A DNA stretch of 64,000 nucleotides from C00003060 sp964440795 (GTDB lineage Bacteria; Desulfobacterota; Desulfobacteria; Desulfobacterales; C00003060): the NCBI GenBank assembly GCA_964440795.1, contig CAYTTQ010000006.1, positions 3,497-67,496 on the forward strand, given 5' to 3'. Within the stretch, counting starts at the first letter, position 1, and every line of letters starts with the position of its first letter. Of this stretch, positions 1 to 9,434 are shown piece after piece. Both the position numbers and the translations under genes were made by a program. Under the pieces are notes generated by a model. The model did not search any database. It was given only the letters and a program-made list of their open reading frames with translations, and had not been told where the DNA came from.

Positions 1-2
1 TT

Positions 3-779
3 TTGCGCGTAGACGGCAATTGTCTCGTCGATCCAGCCGGTCTGAAGGCAACCATTCGCAAAGAGACCATTCTGATTTCGGTGATGCATGCCAACAACGA
101 AACGGGCGCCATACAGCCGGTTGAAGAGATCGGACGTATCGCCCGAACCCATGATGTGCTTTTTCACACCGATGCAGCCCAATCGGCGGGAAAGATCCCC
201 ATTGACGTGGCCGGCATGAATGTCGATTTCGCCTCCATCGCCGGCCACAAGATTTACGGACCCAAAGGGATCGGGGCATTTTTCATCAAAAACGGGGTGC
301 ATATCGAGCCGCTCATGCATGGTGCCGGCCAGGAGTCGGGACGTCGGGCGGGCACGGAGAACGTCGCACTGGCGGTCGGGCTGGGCACCGCCTGCGACCT
401 CGCCGCTGGACACGTAGCGGAAGACACAGATCGAACACGCCTCCTCAGAGATCGCCTTCACAACCTTCTGGCCGCCCGAATCCCCGACTTGGTCTTGAAT
501 GGCCACCCGGAGGCCCGACTTCCGAACACATTGAATGTCTGCTTACCCGGTGCAGACGGGGCCAAGCTCCTGGACGCCGTACCGGAAATTTCCGCATCCA
601 CCGGGGCGGCCTGTCATGACCGCTCGGTCTCCCTTTCCCATGTGCTTGCCGCCATGAACGTTCCCAAAGAGATAGGCCGGGGCGCCCTCCGACTCACCTT
701 GGGCAGAGAAAACACCCGGCAAGACATCGATCGGGCCGCGGAGTTGATCCTTTCCGCCTACGCCGAACTTAGGCAATAA
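3..779 (+). CDS. Cysteine desulfurase (NifS/IscS family), 5' part missing
   Basis: PLP-dependent class V aminotransferase-fold enzyme that removes sulfur from cysteine for Fe-S cluster or thio-cofactor synthesis. The gene starts before the window, so only the last 258 residues of a protein usually near 385 are present. Visible are HANNETG, the HTDAAQ cofactor-binding stretch, GHKIYGPKG with the Schiff-base lysine, and GRRAGTEN. The persulfide cysteine lies in the STGAACHD loop near residue 199 of this fragment. The loop differs slightly from the usual SSGSAC but keeps the catalytic Cys. No scaffold gene (IscU/NifU) follows; the next gene is a phosphate transporter with its own control region, so this is the end of a transcription unit. 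The family is certain; whether it serves Fe-S assembly, tRNA thiolation or selenium metabolism cannot be told from this part. Confidence 0.93.
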   Translation: MRVDGNCLVDPAGLKATIRKETILISVMHANNETGAIQPVEEIGRIARTHDVLFHTDAAQSAGKIPIDVAGMNVDFASIAGHKIYGPKGIGAFFIKNGVHIEPLMHGAGQESGRRAGTENVALAVGLGTACDLAAGHVAEDTDRTRLLRDRLHNLLAARIPDLVLNGHPEARLPNTLNVCLPGADGAKLLDAVPEISASTGAACHDRSVSLSHVLAAMNVPKEIGRGALRLTLGRENTRQDIDRAAELILSAYAELRQ

Positions 780-855
780 CCCCTGTATACCGAATAAGGC
801 CACCTGAAAAAGCCGACGGAGATCGAGACGAAGCCAAGACAGAGCCGTCCAATTG

Positions 856-893
856 TTACAAACATGTGACGGTTTCTTGACAGACTTGTGACA
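856..893 (+). promoter_or_regulatory. Pho-box-like array of four 11-bp repeats
   Basis: Four pentamers related to TGACA begin at 856 (TTACA), 867 (TGACG), 878 (TGACA) and 889 (TGACA), an exact 11-bp spacing. Read on the minus strand they are TGTCA/CGTCA/TGTAA repeats, the core and period of the PhoB box. The array ends 51 bp before the phosphate transporter start, and a GATATA stretch at 896-901 could act as -10. The repeats and period are seen directly; PhoB/PhoP binding is inferred from the downstream gene. Confidence 0.6.
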
Positions 894-944
894 CTGATAT
901 ACCAGTGCTGACAACATTACCTACAATGGGCACAAGATTTTTCC

Positions 945-3188
945 ATGGAACTATATCTCTTTTTTGTATGCTTGTTGATCGGTCTTGCCGTTTGCGACCT
1001 TGTCGTGGGGGTGAGCAATGACGCGGTCAACTTTCTCAATTCTTCGATCGGTTCCCGTGTCGCCCCCCGTCATGTGATCATGATTATTGCCGCCATGGGC
1101 ATGCTCGTGGGCGTAACCTTTTCCAGCGGAATGATGGAAGTCGCAAGGAAGGGTATATTTCATCCCAAATTCTTCCTCTTACCGGAACTGATTACTATTT
1201 TCTTGGCAGTTATGCTCACCGATGTTTTGCTTCTTGATCTGTTCAATACATTCGGTTTGCCCACATCCACTACGGTGTCCATTGTCTTTGAGTTGCTTGG
1301 CGCAGCCGTGGCGGTGTCTTTTCTAAAGCTTTACTCACAGGGAGAAAGCCTACTCCGGTTGGTCGAATATATAAACACGGGCAAAGCGCTGGCCATTATA
1401 GCCGGGATTCTTCTATCCATCGTAATCGCCTTTTTTTGCGGTGCTTTTGTTCAGTTGATCACCCGAACGGTTTTTACGTTTGATTACGAACAACGTCTGC
1501 GCCGCTATGGGGGCATCTGGGGGGGGCTTGCCCTGGCCGTTATCACCTACTTTATCCTGATAAAAGGGGCGAAAGGAACGTCATTCCTTTCGACGGACAC
1601 CGCAAACTGGATAAAGACCCACGCCGGCACCTTATTTATCGCCAATTTCTTCTTCTTCGGGTTCATCTTTCAGCTGGTTACACTTTTTACCCGAGTTAAT
1701 ATCCTAAAGCCGATCGTATTGGTAGGCACCTTCGCGCTGGCCATGGCATTTGCAGGAAACGATCTCGTCAACTTCATCGGCGTGCCCCTTGCCGGCCTCA
1801 CCGCATACCGGGTGGCTTCCGCTTCGGATACCCCTCTAACCATGACTATGGAGGCACTGCAAGCACCGATTCGATCCAACACCGGTTTTCTTTTGGTGGC
1901 CGGCGTTCTCATGGTCGTCACCCTTTGGATATCGAAAAAGGCTCGGTCCGTCACCAGAACAGAAATCGGCCTGGGTAGCCAGGAAGAAGGCGGCGAGCTG
2001 TTTGGCTCATCCGGGCTCTCGCGGAACCTGGTTCGGTTATGCTATTTTACTTTTGATTTCCTCAACACCATTGTACCCAAACGGGTCAAGGCAGGGCTTT
2101 CTCGTCGTCTGGATCCCGGTTCGTACAGGCCTGCCCTTACAAAAAAGGGAAAAGCACCCTCTTTTGATCTACTGAGGGCCTCGGTGAACCTAATCGTTGC
2201 CAGCGCCGTAGTCTCGTTTGCAACTTCTCTCAAACTGCCACTCTCCACGACATACGTTACGTTTATGGTCGCCATGGGAACCTCGCTGTCCGATCAAGCT
2301 TGGGGCAGGGAAAGCGCCGTCTATAGAATCACCGGTGTGCTTACCGTCATCGGGGGATGGTTCTTGACCGCCATTGTCGCCTTTACCATTTCCATGATCT
2401 TCGCTTTATTCATCTACTATCTCAAACTGCCGGCCATTTTGCTGCTGTTGACCGGACTCATCTTTCTCATCCTTTATACCTACCGTGTACATTTCAGGCG
2501 AGAAGAACAAGGACGCGTCATTGAGTCTTTTGCCACTCGAAACATTAGCGATGCGGAAACGGCGGTTAAAACATCATTTGAACAAACCGGGCTTTTTCTT
2601 AAAGATGTGGGGGACAACCTGGACCTCTGCTTCGAAGCAACTACGCTGGAAGACAGAAAGAGACTCGGGGCTACGCGAACCCAAACCAACAAGATTCAAG
2701 AATGGGCCAACATTATCGCGTCAAACACATTCGAAACACTCTCCTGCCTGCATCAAGAGGCCCACGCCGGCCGCGCCTATGCTTACGCAAAGACCATTCG
2801 GCCCCTACAAGGGATTGCCGAGAGCCATCGGGACATCATCGTGCGTTGCTACCAACACTTTGAAAACCTACATTTGGGGTTCAGCGACGAGCAAAAAGAG
2901 GAACTCAACCATGTCAAGACTTACATCACAAGACTGCTATGGAACGCGTCCATCATGCTGCTCCGACGTAAGAAAGTGGACTTTGATTATATTTCAAATC
3001 AGGTGGACAGATTGGCCGCTCTTGTCGCGGACTGTGACAGGAATCAAGTAGAACGTATACAAGGCAAAGCGTGCAGTACCCGGTTGAGTATACTATACTA
3101 CGCCCTCACCCAAAATTGCCTGGATATAGCCAGGGAAACCCAAAATTTACTTGATATCTTCCACGGCTCTTTTAAAGTAGAAAGGTAG
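945..3188 (+). CDS. Inorganic phosphate transporter, PiT family, with PhoU-like C-terminal domain
   Basis: Integral membrane transporter that imports inorganic phosphate with a cation. The two inverted-repeat PiT signatures are visible: VSNDAVNFLN near residue 25 and AGNDLVNFIG near residue 270. About ten or more hydrophobic segments fill residues 1-530. At 747 residues it is much longer than E. coli PitA (about 500). The extra C-terminal 210 residues are soluble and helical and resemble the PhoU-like tail of large PiT proteins such as those of Bacteroidetes. The ATG at 945 gives a membrane-first N-terminus. A DUF47/PhoU-like gene follows 136 bp later, the usual PiT partner, and a Pho-box-like array lies upstream. 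Family certain; the tail's regulatory role is inference. Confidence 0.93.
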   Translation: MELYLFFVCLLIGLAVCDLVVGVSNDAVNFLNSSIGSRVAPRHVIMIIAAMGMLVGVTFSSGMMEVARKGIFHPKFFLLPELITIFLAVMLTDVLLLDLFNTFGLPTSTTVSIVFELLGAAVAVSFLKLYSQGESLLRLVEYINTGKALAIIAGILLSIVIAFFCGAFVQLITRTVFTFDYEQRLRRYGGIWGGLALAVITYFILIKGAKGTSFLSTDTANWIKTHAGTLFIANFFFFGFIFQLVTLFTRVNILKPIVLVGTFALAMAFAGNDLVNFIGVPLAGLTAYRVASASDTPLTMTMEALQAPIRSNTGFLLVAGVLMVVTLWISKKARSVTRTEIGLGSQEEGGELFGSSGLSRNLVRLCYFTFDFLNTIVPKRVKAGLSRRLDPGSYRPALTKKGKAPSFDLLRASVNLIVASAVVSFATSLKLPLSTTYVTFMVAMGTSLSDQAWGRESAVYRITGVLTVIGGWFLTAIVAFTISMIFALFIYYLKLPAILLLLTGLIFLILYTYRVHFRREEQGRVIESFATRNISDAETAVKTSFEQTGLFLKDVGDNLDLCFEATTLEDRKRLGATRTQTNKIQEWANIIASNTFETLSCLHQEAHAGRAYAYAKTIRPLQGIAESHRDIIVRCYQHFENLHLGFSDEQKEELNHVKTYITRLLWNASIMLLRRKKVDFDYISNQVDRLAALVADCDRNQVERIQGKACSTRLSILYYALTQNCLDIARETQNLLDIFHGSFKVER

Positions 3189-3324
3189 GCAGAAGTTGGT
3201 GTCTGCCGCACGCACGATGGAAACCCTGTGGGCCCTTTCACATGCGAGCCGTATTGAACGTTAAACGCGAGATTTCTAATCATATGTAAAGTGGTTGACC
3301 CCCCCACTGTTTGCAGGAGTCATT

Positions 3325-4008
3325 ATGCGCAACCCGCTGACAGCATTTTTTTCAAAGACGTCGCCCTTTGACGGTCTGCTGGAACACGCTGAAAAGGTCA
3401 AAGAGTGTGGCTGGGCGTTTCAGCAGGCAATCGAATGCCATGCCACTGAAAAATGCAAGACCTTTAATGAATACCATCAGGAGGTCTCCCGGTTGGAAAA
3501 TGAAGCGGACGCCATCAAGCGCAGAATCCGCGGACACTTACCGCGAGGCAGCAAGCTACCCGTATCACGGTATCACCTTTTCATGTATTTGCGAGAGCAG
3601 GACAAGGTTCTCGATTCGGTTCAGGAAGCCTTGGATTGGCTTTCCTATCGGCCACGCCATGCGGTGGACCAAGAGTTGAAAGGAACCCTTTTTCAACTCG
3701 TAGATTCAGTTATCGGACCCATTGAGGATCTCAGCAGGATGGTAAGTGAGGCCAAGAAGTACTTTGAAACCTACTCAAACAACCAACGCAATATTATAAA
3801 GGATGTCGTGCACAAACTGCGAAAAAAGGAGCACGAGGCCGACCAGATCGAGGATCGTCTAAAACACGCGATTTTTTCCACCGAGAAAGACCCCGTGGGA
3901 ATTTTCCACTTGGTCAAACTTGCGGAGATTATAGGCAACGTGGCGGACCATGCAGAAAACGCGGGAGACATAATGCGCGCCATGTTAGCGCGGAAAGCCA
4001 TCAAGTAG
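3325..4008 (+). CDS. DUF47 / TIGR00153 PhoU-like protein
   Basis: A 227-residue all-helical PhoU-like protein, the common accessory partner of PiT transporters, thought to modulate phosphate transport. The start chosen is the ATG at 3325, preceded by GGAG (tgcaggagtcatt). An in-frame ATG at 3295 would add ten residues with no ribosome site. Family-type stretches include the N-terminal FFSKTSPFDGLLEHAEKV and the C-terminal HLVKLAEIIGNVADHAENAGD, the acidic/His-rich end helix that in PhoU relatives binds metal. It follows the PiT gene on the same strand, so co-transcription under the Pho-box array is likely. The exact mechanism of DUF47 proteins is not established. Confidence 0.9.
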   Translation: MRNPLTAFFSKTSPFDGLLEHAEKVKECGWAFQQAIECHATEKCKTFNEYHQEVSRLENEADAIKRRIRGHLPRGSKLPVSRYHLFMYLREQDKVLDSVQEALDWLSYRPRHAVDQELKGTLFQLVDSVIGPIEDLSRMVSEAKKYFETYSNNQRNIIKDVVHKLRKKEHEADQIEDRLKHAIFSTEKDPVGIFHLVKLAEIIGNVADHAENAGDIMRAMLARKAIK

Positions 4009-4071
4009 TGACGTTCCCGAGCCAACACAGAAAATCCGGAAACGTCTGGACGGGCTGAACAACTTTCACAT

Positions 4072-6898
4072 ATGATACCTTCTGAACCGACACCCGCCCC
4101 CTTAACCGTCATCACCACCCACATCAACGCGGATTTCGACGCCTTCGCCTCCATGCTTGCCGCCAAGAAGCTCTACCCCGATGCCCTTGTGGTCTTTCCG
4201 GGATCTCAAGAACGAAACCTAAGGGATTTCTTCGTCAAGTCGATGGTTTACATGTACGACATCGTGAAAATCAAGGATGTGGAGTTGGAACGGATCAACC
4301 GACTCGTCCTGGTCGATGTACGGCAAGCGGGGAGAATCGGTAAATTTTCCCAAATCCTTGGCCGTCCCGGATTGGAAATCCATGTTTACGACCACCATCC
4401 TCCCATGGCCGACGATGTTTCCGGTAATGTGGAAATTTGCGAAATGACCGGGGCTACGGTCACCATCATGATTCGACTTCTCCGAGAAAGAAACATCGAC
4501 ATCACCGCCGACGAAGCCACCATCATGGCTTTGGGTCTATATGAAGATACGGGCTCGTTTACCTTCTCCTCGACAACCAAGGACGATTTTTTAGCTGCCG
4601 CCTACCTGCTTTCCAAAGGTGCCAATTTGAATTTGGTCGCCAACATGGTGAGCCGGGAAATGAGTCCGGAACAGGTTAACCTTCTTAACGACATGATAGA
4701 AAATGTCGTCCACCATACCATAAATGGCATACACATAGTTGTAACCCGGGTCTCGTCGGAAACCTATGTGCCGGACTTTGCCCTCCTGGTCCACAAATTG
4801 CGCGACATGGAAAACCTCGACGTCATTTTCGCCCTCGGGATGATGGAAAATCGCATTTATCTGGTGGCACGCAGCCGTTTGACCGAGGTCGACGTCGGAG
4901 ACATCGCCGCCGTTTTTGACGGCGGAGGGCATGCTTCCGCGGCAGCGGCGACGATCAAAAACCAAACCCTGATCCAGGTGGAAGAAAAACTGCTTTCCGT
5001 GCTGGAACAACGAATCAATCCGGTGAAATCGGCGGAAGATCTCATGTCGTCTCCGGCTATTCATGTCGCTCCCACTATCTCCCTTCAAGAGGCAAACGCT
5101 ATCCTCACCCGATACAATGTGAACGTTTTGGTCGTGGTGGAAGCGGACGCCGTCGTGGGAACGATCTCTCGACAAGTCATTGAAAAGGGACTCCATCATA
5201 AGTTGGCCCACATACCCGTTCGCGAATACATGACCACCGAATTTAATACGGTCTCCCCGGAAGCCTCCTTGTCGGAAGTCCAAGAAAAGATCATCGGCAA
5301 CAAACAGCGTCTCTTGCCCGTGACCCAAGCGGGTCGCCTGACCGGGGTAATCACCCGGACGGACCTACTCAACGTGCTGGTGGGCGATTCGATTCAGGCC
5401 CCGGAGTATGTGCCGGACACACAAAAAGAAAGGGCCGCCACACCACCACGACAAAAAAATGTAAAAAACGTTTTGAGGGAACGACTTCCCGACCATATCG
5501 TGAATTTGTTGATAACCATCGGACGGGTGGCGGAATCCCTCAACTATCGTGCCTACGCGGTGGGCGGATTCGTTCGGGACATTTTTCTTTACCAGGAAAA
5601 CCTGGATATCGACGTGGTGATTGAGGGAGACGGCATCCGGTTTGCCAAGGAACTCGCTGCTTCACTCAACGGCCGTCTCCGTTCCCACAAGAAATTCAGG
5701 ACTGCCGTTGTGGTTTTGCCGGAGNNNNNNNNNNNNNNNNNNNNNNNNNNNNNNNNNNNNNNNNNNNNNNNNNNNNNNNNNNNNNNNNNNNNNNNNNNNN
5801 NNNNNNNNNNNNNNNNNNNNNNNNGAATTAAAATCGGACGAATTAAAATCGGGCGAATCAAAGCCGAAGGAATTAAAAATTGACGTGGCAACCGCCCGAA
5901 TCGAATATTACCAATCCCCCGGCGCCCTACCCACCGTGGAGACGGGCTCCATCAAGCTGGATCTGTATCGAAGAGATTTTTCGATCAATACGTTGGCCAT
6001 AAAGCTGAACCCAGACAAGTTTGGGATACTTATTGATTTTTTTGGAGGCCAAAAGGACCTTAAAGACCGGGCGATCCGGGTCCTTCACAACTTGAGTTTC
6101 GTTGAAGATCCTACCCGAATATTTCGAGCCATCCGGTTCGAACAACGGTTCGGCTTCAAAATTGCCAAGTTGACCTCCGGCTTGATTGAAAATGCCGTCC
6201 GTATGGGATTTTTGAAGCAATTGAGCGGCCGCAGGCTGTTTTCCGAACTACGACTTATCCTCGAAGAAGAAAAGCCCGTCATGGCCCTGCGGCGGCTGGA
6301 CGAATTCGGTTTACTGGAGGTTATTCACCCGGATGTTCATTTCGACCGAAAAATCGAAGGTCTTCTCCTTTCCGCAGAGAAGGTACTTACTTGGCATAAG
6401 TTGCTTTTTCTTGATGACGTCTGCCGGCGTTGGATGGTATATTTACTTGTTTTGGAGCGCCCCTTGAGCCGGAATGTGGCCGAGGCGTTTTGTCGCCGCC
6501 TGGAACTCAATGAAAGACACCAAAAAATCCTGGTTCACCAAAAGACCAAAGCCGACAAATGCCTAAAATGGTTGGGCTCAACGTCCAAATTGCGAAACAG
6601 CACCCTGTATGAAAACTTGAAGGCATTCGACACGGAATGCCTCCTCTATATGATGGCATCGACTTCCCTGGAGGCAACCCGGCGTGCCATTTCTAAGTAT
6701 TTTACTACATTAAGACCGACGACCACCATTTTAAAGGGTAAAGATCTTCAAGCGCTGGGCCTGAAACCCGGTCCCATATACCGCAAGATTTTGCAGGACC
6801 TCCTTGACGCCCGCCTGGATGATCGGGTCAAAACCCGGGAAGAGGAACTTGCGTACGTCCGGGAACACTGGCTCCAGGACCACGCTGGGACGAATTAA
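4072..6898 (+). CDS. DHH-CBS-CBS-tRNA nucleotidyltransferase/poly(A) polymerase fusion (interrupted by assembly gap)
   Basis: One long gene cut by 100 N at 5725-5824. Before the gap: a DHH phosphoesterase domain (HINADFDAFAS near residue 17; YDHHPP near residue 104), DHHA1 with GGGHASAAAA, two CBS domains (about residues 320-435), then the nucleotidyltransferase head with YAVGGFVRD and the metal-binding DID. After the gap: KIDVATAR, RRDFSINTLA and the RNA-binding helical body to the stop at 6898. The reading frame differs across the gap only because 100 is not a multiple of three and the true gap length is unknown, so this is not evidence of a frameshift. Proteins of this architecture in Desulfobacterota and Aquifex-type bacteria are linked to tRNA 3'-end A- or CCA-addition. 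Substrate specificity is not decided here. The next gene starts 2 bp after the stop. Confidence 0.88.
5725..5824. other. Assembly gap (100 N)
   Basis: A run of exactly 100 N, the conventional placeholder for a scaffold gap of unknown length. It falls inside the nucleotidyltransferase head and directly abuts a 15-bp tandem repeat, which probably broke the assembly. Confidence 0.99.
5825..5884 (+). repeat. 15-bp tandem repeat next to the gap, coding ELKxx units
   Basis: Four degenerate 15-bp units start at 5825, 5840, 5855 and 5870, and translate in frame as ELKSD, ELKSG, ESKPK and ELKID. The last unit runs into the conserved KIDVATAR of the nucleotidyltransferase. Homologs normally have only one or two residues between VVLP(D/E) and KIDVATAR, so this is an insertion, and further units may be hidden in the N run. 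Confidence 0.8.
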
Positions 6899-6900
6899 TC

Positions 6901-7596
6901 ATGTTTGACGGATTTGCACTAAATAAACTCATTATTCAGATATCCACCCTTCTTTTCGCCGTAACCATTCACGAAGTCGCCCACGGATGGGTGGCGTGGC
7001 GCCTGGGAGACCCCACCGCCAAATGGGCGGGAAGACTCACGTTGAACCCGATCAAGCACCTGGACCCCATGGGATCCCTGATATTGCCGCTCATGCTGGT
7101 CCTCTTGAAGTCGCCGATCGTTTTCGGCTATGCCAAGCCGGTGCCGGTCAACTTCAGAAACCTCAGGCGTCATCCGAGGGACACCATACTGGTATCCCTG
7201 GCCGGTGTCAGTGCCAATCTCCTGTGTGCCCTCTTGTGCGGTCTAGGGGCTCAACTCCTGTTGGCCTTCCGGAGCCTTTGGGTAAGTCCCCTTTTGAGCG
7301 CATTCACGGTGGACCTCTTTTTGATTCTTTCTTATAGTGTGGTCATCAACACCGTCCTGGCGGTCTTTAACCTGATCCCCATCCCCCCCCTGGACGGCAG
7401 CAAGGTGCTTTCCGTCTTAATTCCCCGGCGGTACGCCATGAGCTACGCCAGTGTTGAACGCTACGGCATGTTGATTCTGTTTTTTTTACTTTTCACCGGC
7501 ACCCTAAATGGTGTAATTTCCTTTTTCTTAGGCCCCACCCTGGGGTTTTTCATGGGGGATGAGGGAATGTCCATCTTCTTTCGGCATGTTATGTAA
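6901..7596 (+). CDS. Site-2 protease family zinc metalloprotease (M50)
   Basis: A 231-residue intramembrane metalloprotease-like protein. HEVAH at residues 24-28 is the zinc/catalytic motif, and NLIPIPPLDG near residue 157 supplies the third metal ligand in the second conserved block. Several hydrophobic segments surround them. It has no PDZ domain, unlike the RseP homolog at 35720-36787, and belongs to the short YwhC/Rv2869-independent group often encoded beside trpS and scpA. It begins 2 bp after the upstream stop and is followed after 25 bp by trpS, so it is part of an operon. The natural substrate of this group is unknown. Confidence 0.9.
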   Translation: MFDGFALNKLIIQISTLLFAVTIHEVAHGWVAWRLGDPTAKWAGRLTLNPIKHLDPMGSLILPLMLVLLKSPIVFGYAKPVPVNFRNLRRHPRDTILVSLAGVSANLLCALLCGLGAQLLLAFRSLWVSPLLSAFTVDLFLILSYSVVINTVLAVFNLIPIPPLDGSKVLSVLIPRRYAMSYASVERYGMLILFFLLFTGTLNGVISFFLGPTLGFFMGDEGMSIFFRHVM

Positions 7597-7621
7597 ATAT
7601 TTAGTTCCAGGAGAACTTGGA

Positions 7622-8605
7622 ATGGCAAAAAAACGAATTTTGAGTGGCATGCGGCCGACCGGGCCCTTACATCTGGGCAACCTTCATGGGGCATTGGCCA
7701 ATTGGAAGAATATGCAGGACGATTATGACTGTTTTTTTTTCATCGCCGACTGGCATGCACTGACCACCGATTATGACGCTACGGGACCCATCAAAGCAAA
7801 CATACACGCCGTGTTTTTGGATTGGCTGAGTGTGGGATTGTCTCCGGAAAAATGCACGCTTTTCGTCCAATCCCACCAAAAAGAACACGCCGAGCTATTC
7901 CTGCTCCTGTCTATGATCACCCCCCTGCCCTGGCTGGAAAGAAACCCCACATATAAAGAACAATTAGATCAATTAAAAAACCGGGATCTCACCACTTTTG
8001 GGTTTCTGGGCTATCCGGTCCTTCAAGCAGCCGACATCATCATTTACAAAGCCAATGGCGTTCCCGTGGGCATAGATCAGGCACCTCATGTGGAGCTGAC
8101 GAGAGAAATCGCCCGGCGTTTCAATCACTTTTATGGTGACGTCTTTCCGATTCCCGATACCATTTTGACGGAAACCTCCAAAGTTTTGGGGTTGGATCGG
8201 CGCAAGATGAGCAAAAGCTATGAGAACGCTATTTTTCTATCCGATTCGCCGGATGAAATCCGTCAAAAGGTAGCCCAAATGGTCACCGATCCGCAACGGG
8301 CGAGAAAAGCGGATCCGGGCAACCCGGATATATGTAACGTCTTTTCCTTTCATAAGCTCTACTCGGCCGAGGAAATGCCCCCACGCATTGATTCGGAATG
8401 CCGCAACGCCCAAATCGGTTGTGTGGAATGTAAAAAATTGATGGCCGAGAGCCTGGTTCAGGCTTTAGCGCCCATACGAGAAAAACGGTCCTATTATGAA
8501 GCCCGTCCCGAGACGGTCACAGAGATCATACAAACAGGAAACGAACAGGCCAACCGCGTGGCACGCGATACAATGGAAGAAGTCCGGGAGGCGGTGGGAA
8601 TTTGA
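7622..8605 (+). CDS. trpS: Tryptophanyl-tRNA synthetase
   Basis: Class I aminoacyl-tRNA synthetase that charges tRNA-Trp. The class signature HLGN is at residues 17-20 (in SGMRPTGPLHLGN) and KMSKS is near residue 195. The length of 327 residues is normal for bacterial TrpS. The ATG at 7622 is chosen because AGGAG precedes it and the protein then starts MAKKRILSGMRPTG, as in homologs; an upstream in-frame ATG at 7559 lies inside the preceding gene. The stop overlaps the next start (TGATG), indicating translational coupling to scpA. Confidence 0.97.
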   Translation: MAKKRILSGMRPTGPLHLGNLHGALANWKNMQDDYDCFFFIADWHALTTDYDATGPIKANIHAVFLDWLSVGLSPEKCTLFVQSHQKEHAELFLLLSMITPLPWLERNPTYKEQLDQLKNRDLTTFGFLGYPVLQAADIIIYKANGVPVGIDQAPHVELTREIARRFNHFYGDVFPIPDTILTETSKVLGLDRRKMSKSYENAIFLSDSPDEIRQKVAQMVTDPQRARKADPGNPDICNVFSFHKLYSAEEMPPRIDSECRNAQIGCVECKKLMAESLVQALAPIREKRSYYEARPETVTEIIQTGNEQANRVARDTMEEVREAVGI

Positions 8606-9345
8606 TGACCCCGCAGCCAAGCGCCCGCTCATCCACCCCATACCAGGTAGACCTGGGAGAAACGTTTGAAGGCCCGTTGGACCTGTTGCTTCACTTGGTG
8701 AAAAAAAACGAGGTGGATATTTACGATATCCCCATCGCCTTGATTACCGGACAATACATGGAATATATCAAGCTGATGCGGGTCATGAATATCGATGTTG
8801 CAGGCAATTTTCTGGTCATGGCGGCGACCTTGGCCCAAATTAAATCCCGGATGCTGCTGCCCGTCGACGAAGAACAAGAAGACGAGGAAGATCCACGGAT
8901 GGAGATCGTCCGCCCATTGGAAGAATACCTTCAGATTAAATACGCGGCTGAAGACCTTGCCGTTCGCAACCGCCTCGACCGTGACGTCTTTACTCGAAGC
9001 GTCTACGAAGATGACCCGGAACCCGTGGAAAACCCGGAGCCCGAGTTCATAAAGGTAAGTCTTTTTGAACTCATTGACGCCTTCAAACAGATTGTCAAGC
9101 GGGCATCGTCCGAACACCTGTTTAATATTACCGTGGACACCATCACCGTCAAGGCCCGGATTGCAGAGCTGGTGGATATGTTAGAAACCCGTGATTCGAT
9201 GACCTTTCAAGAGTTTTTTGAAGACCAAGCAACAAAGGGACAAATTATCGTTACGTTTCTGGCCATCCTGGAAATGGCAAAATCCCAGGTTATTCGGATC
9301 ATGCAGCACGTGGAATCACAGGTAATCCGGATTTTCATGTCCTGA
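8605..9345 (+). CDS. scpA: Segregation and condensation protein A
   Basis: Kleisin subunit that bridges the SMC heads in the bacterial condensin complex. The N-terminal FEGPLDLLLHLVKKNEVDIYD block and the following DI(P/A)I(A)LITGQY helix are the ScpA/kleisin signature, followed by an acidic linker and a C-terminal winged-helix region. At 246 residues the length is typical. The start is the ATG at 8605 overlapping the trpS stop; a TTG three bases earlier is possible. ScpB lies 89 bp downstream and smc at 24294, so the complete condensin set is in this window. The last residues repeat SQVIRI twice, which may be natural. Confidence 0.95.
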   Translation: MTPQPSARSSTPYQVDLGETFEGPLDLLLHLVKKNEVDIYDIPIALITGQYMEYIKLMRVMNIDVAGNFLVMAATLAQIKSRMLLPVDEEQEDEEDPRMEIVRPLEEYLQIKYAAEDLAVRNRLDRDVFTRSVYEDDPEPVENPEPEFIKVSLFELIDAFKQIVKRASSEHLFNITVDTITVKARIAELVDMLETRDSMTFQEFFEDQATKGQIIVTFLAILEMAKSQVIRIMQHVESQVIRIFMS

Positions 9346-9434
9346 TTGCCCCACTTTCGTCTCGACACCCATCGGCCTTCTTGTAACGGCGACTTGCGCA
9401 TTTCGTACAACCGTATGAGGGTTTATCGATCGCC

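Noticed and set aside
877..882. TTGACA upstream of the PiT gene as a sigma-70 -35 box
   Set aside because: No good -10 occurs at 16-18 bp; the hexamer is one of the 11-bp-spaced repeats and fits the Pho-type array better.
4072..6898. Frameshift in the DHH-CBS-nucleotidyltransferase gene
   Set aside because: The frame change coincides exactly with a 100-N placeholder, so it reflects filler length rather than a mutation.
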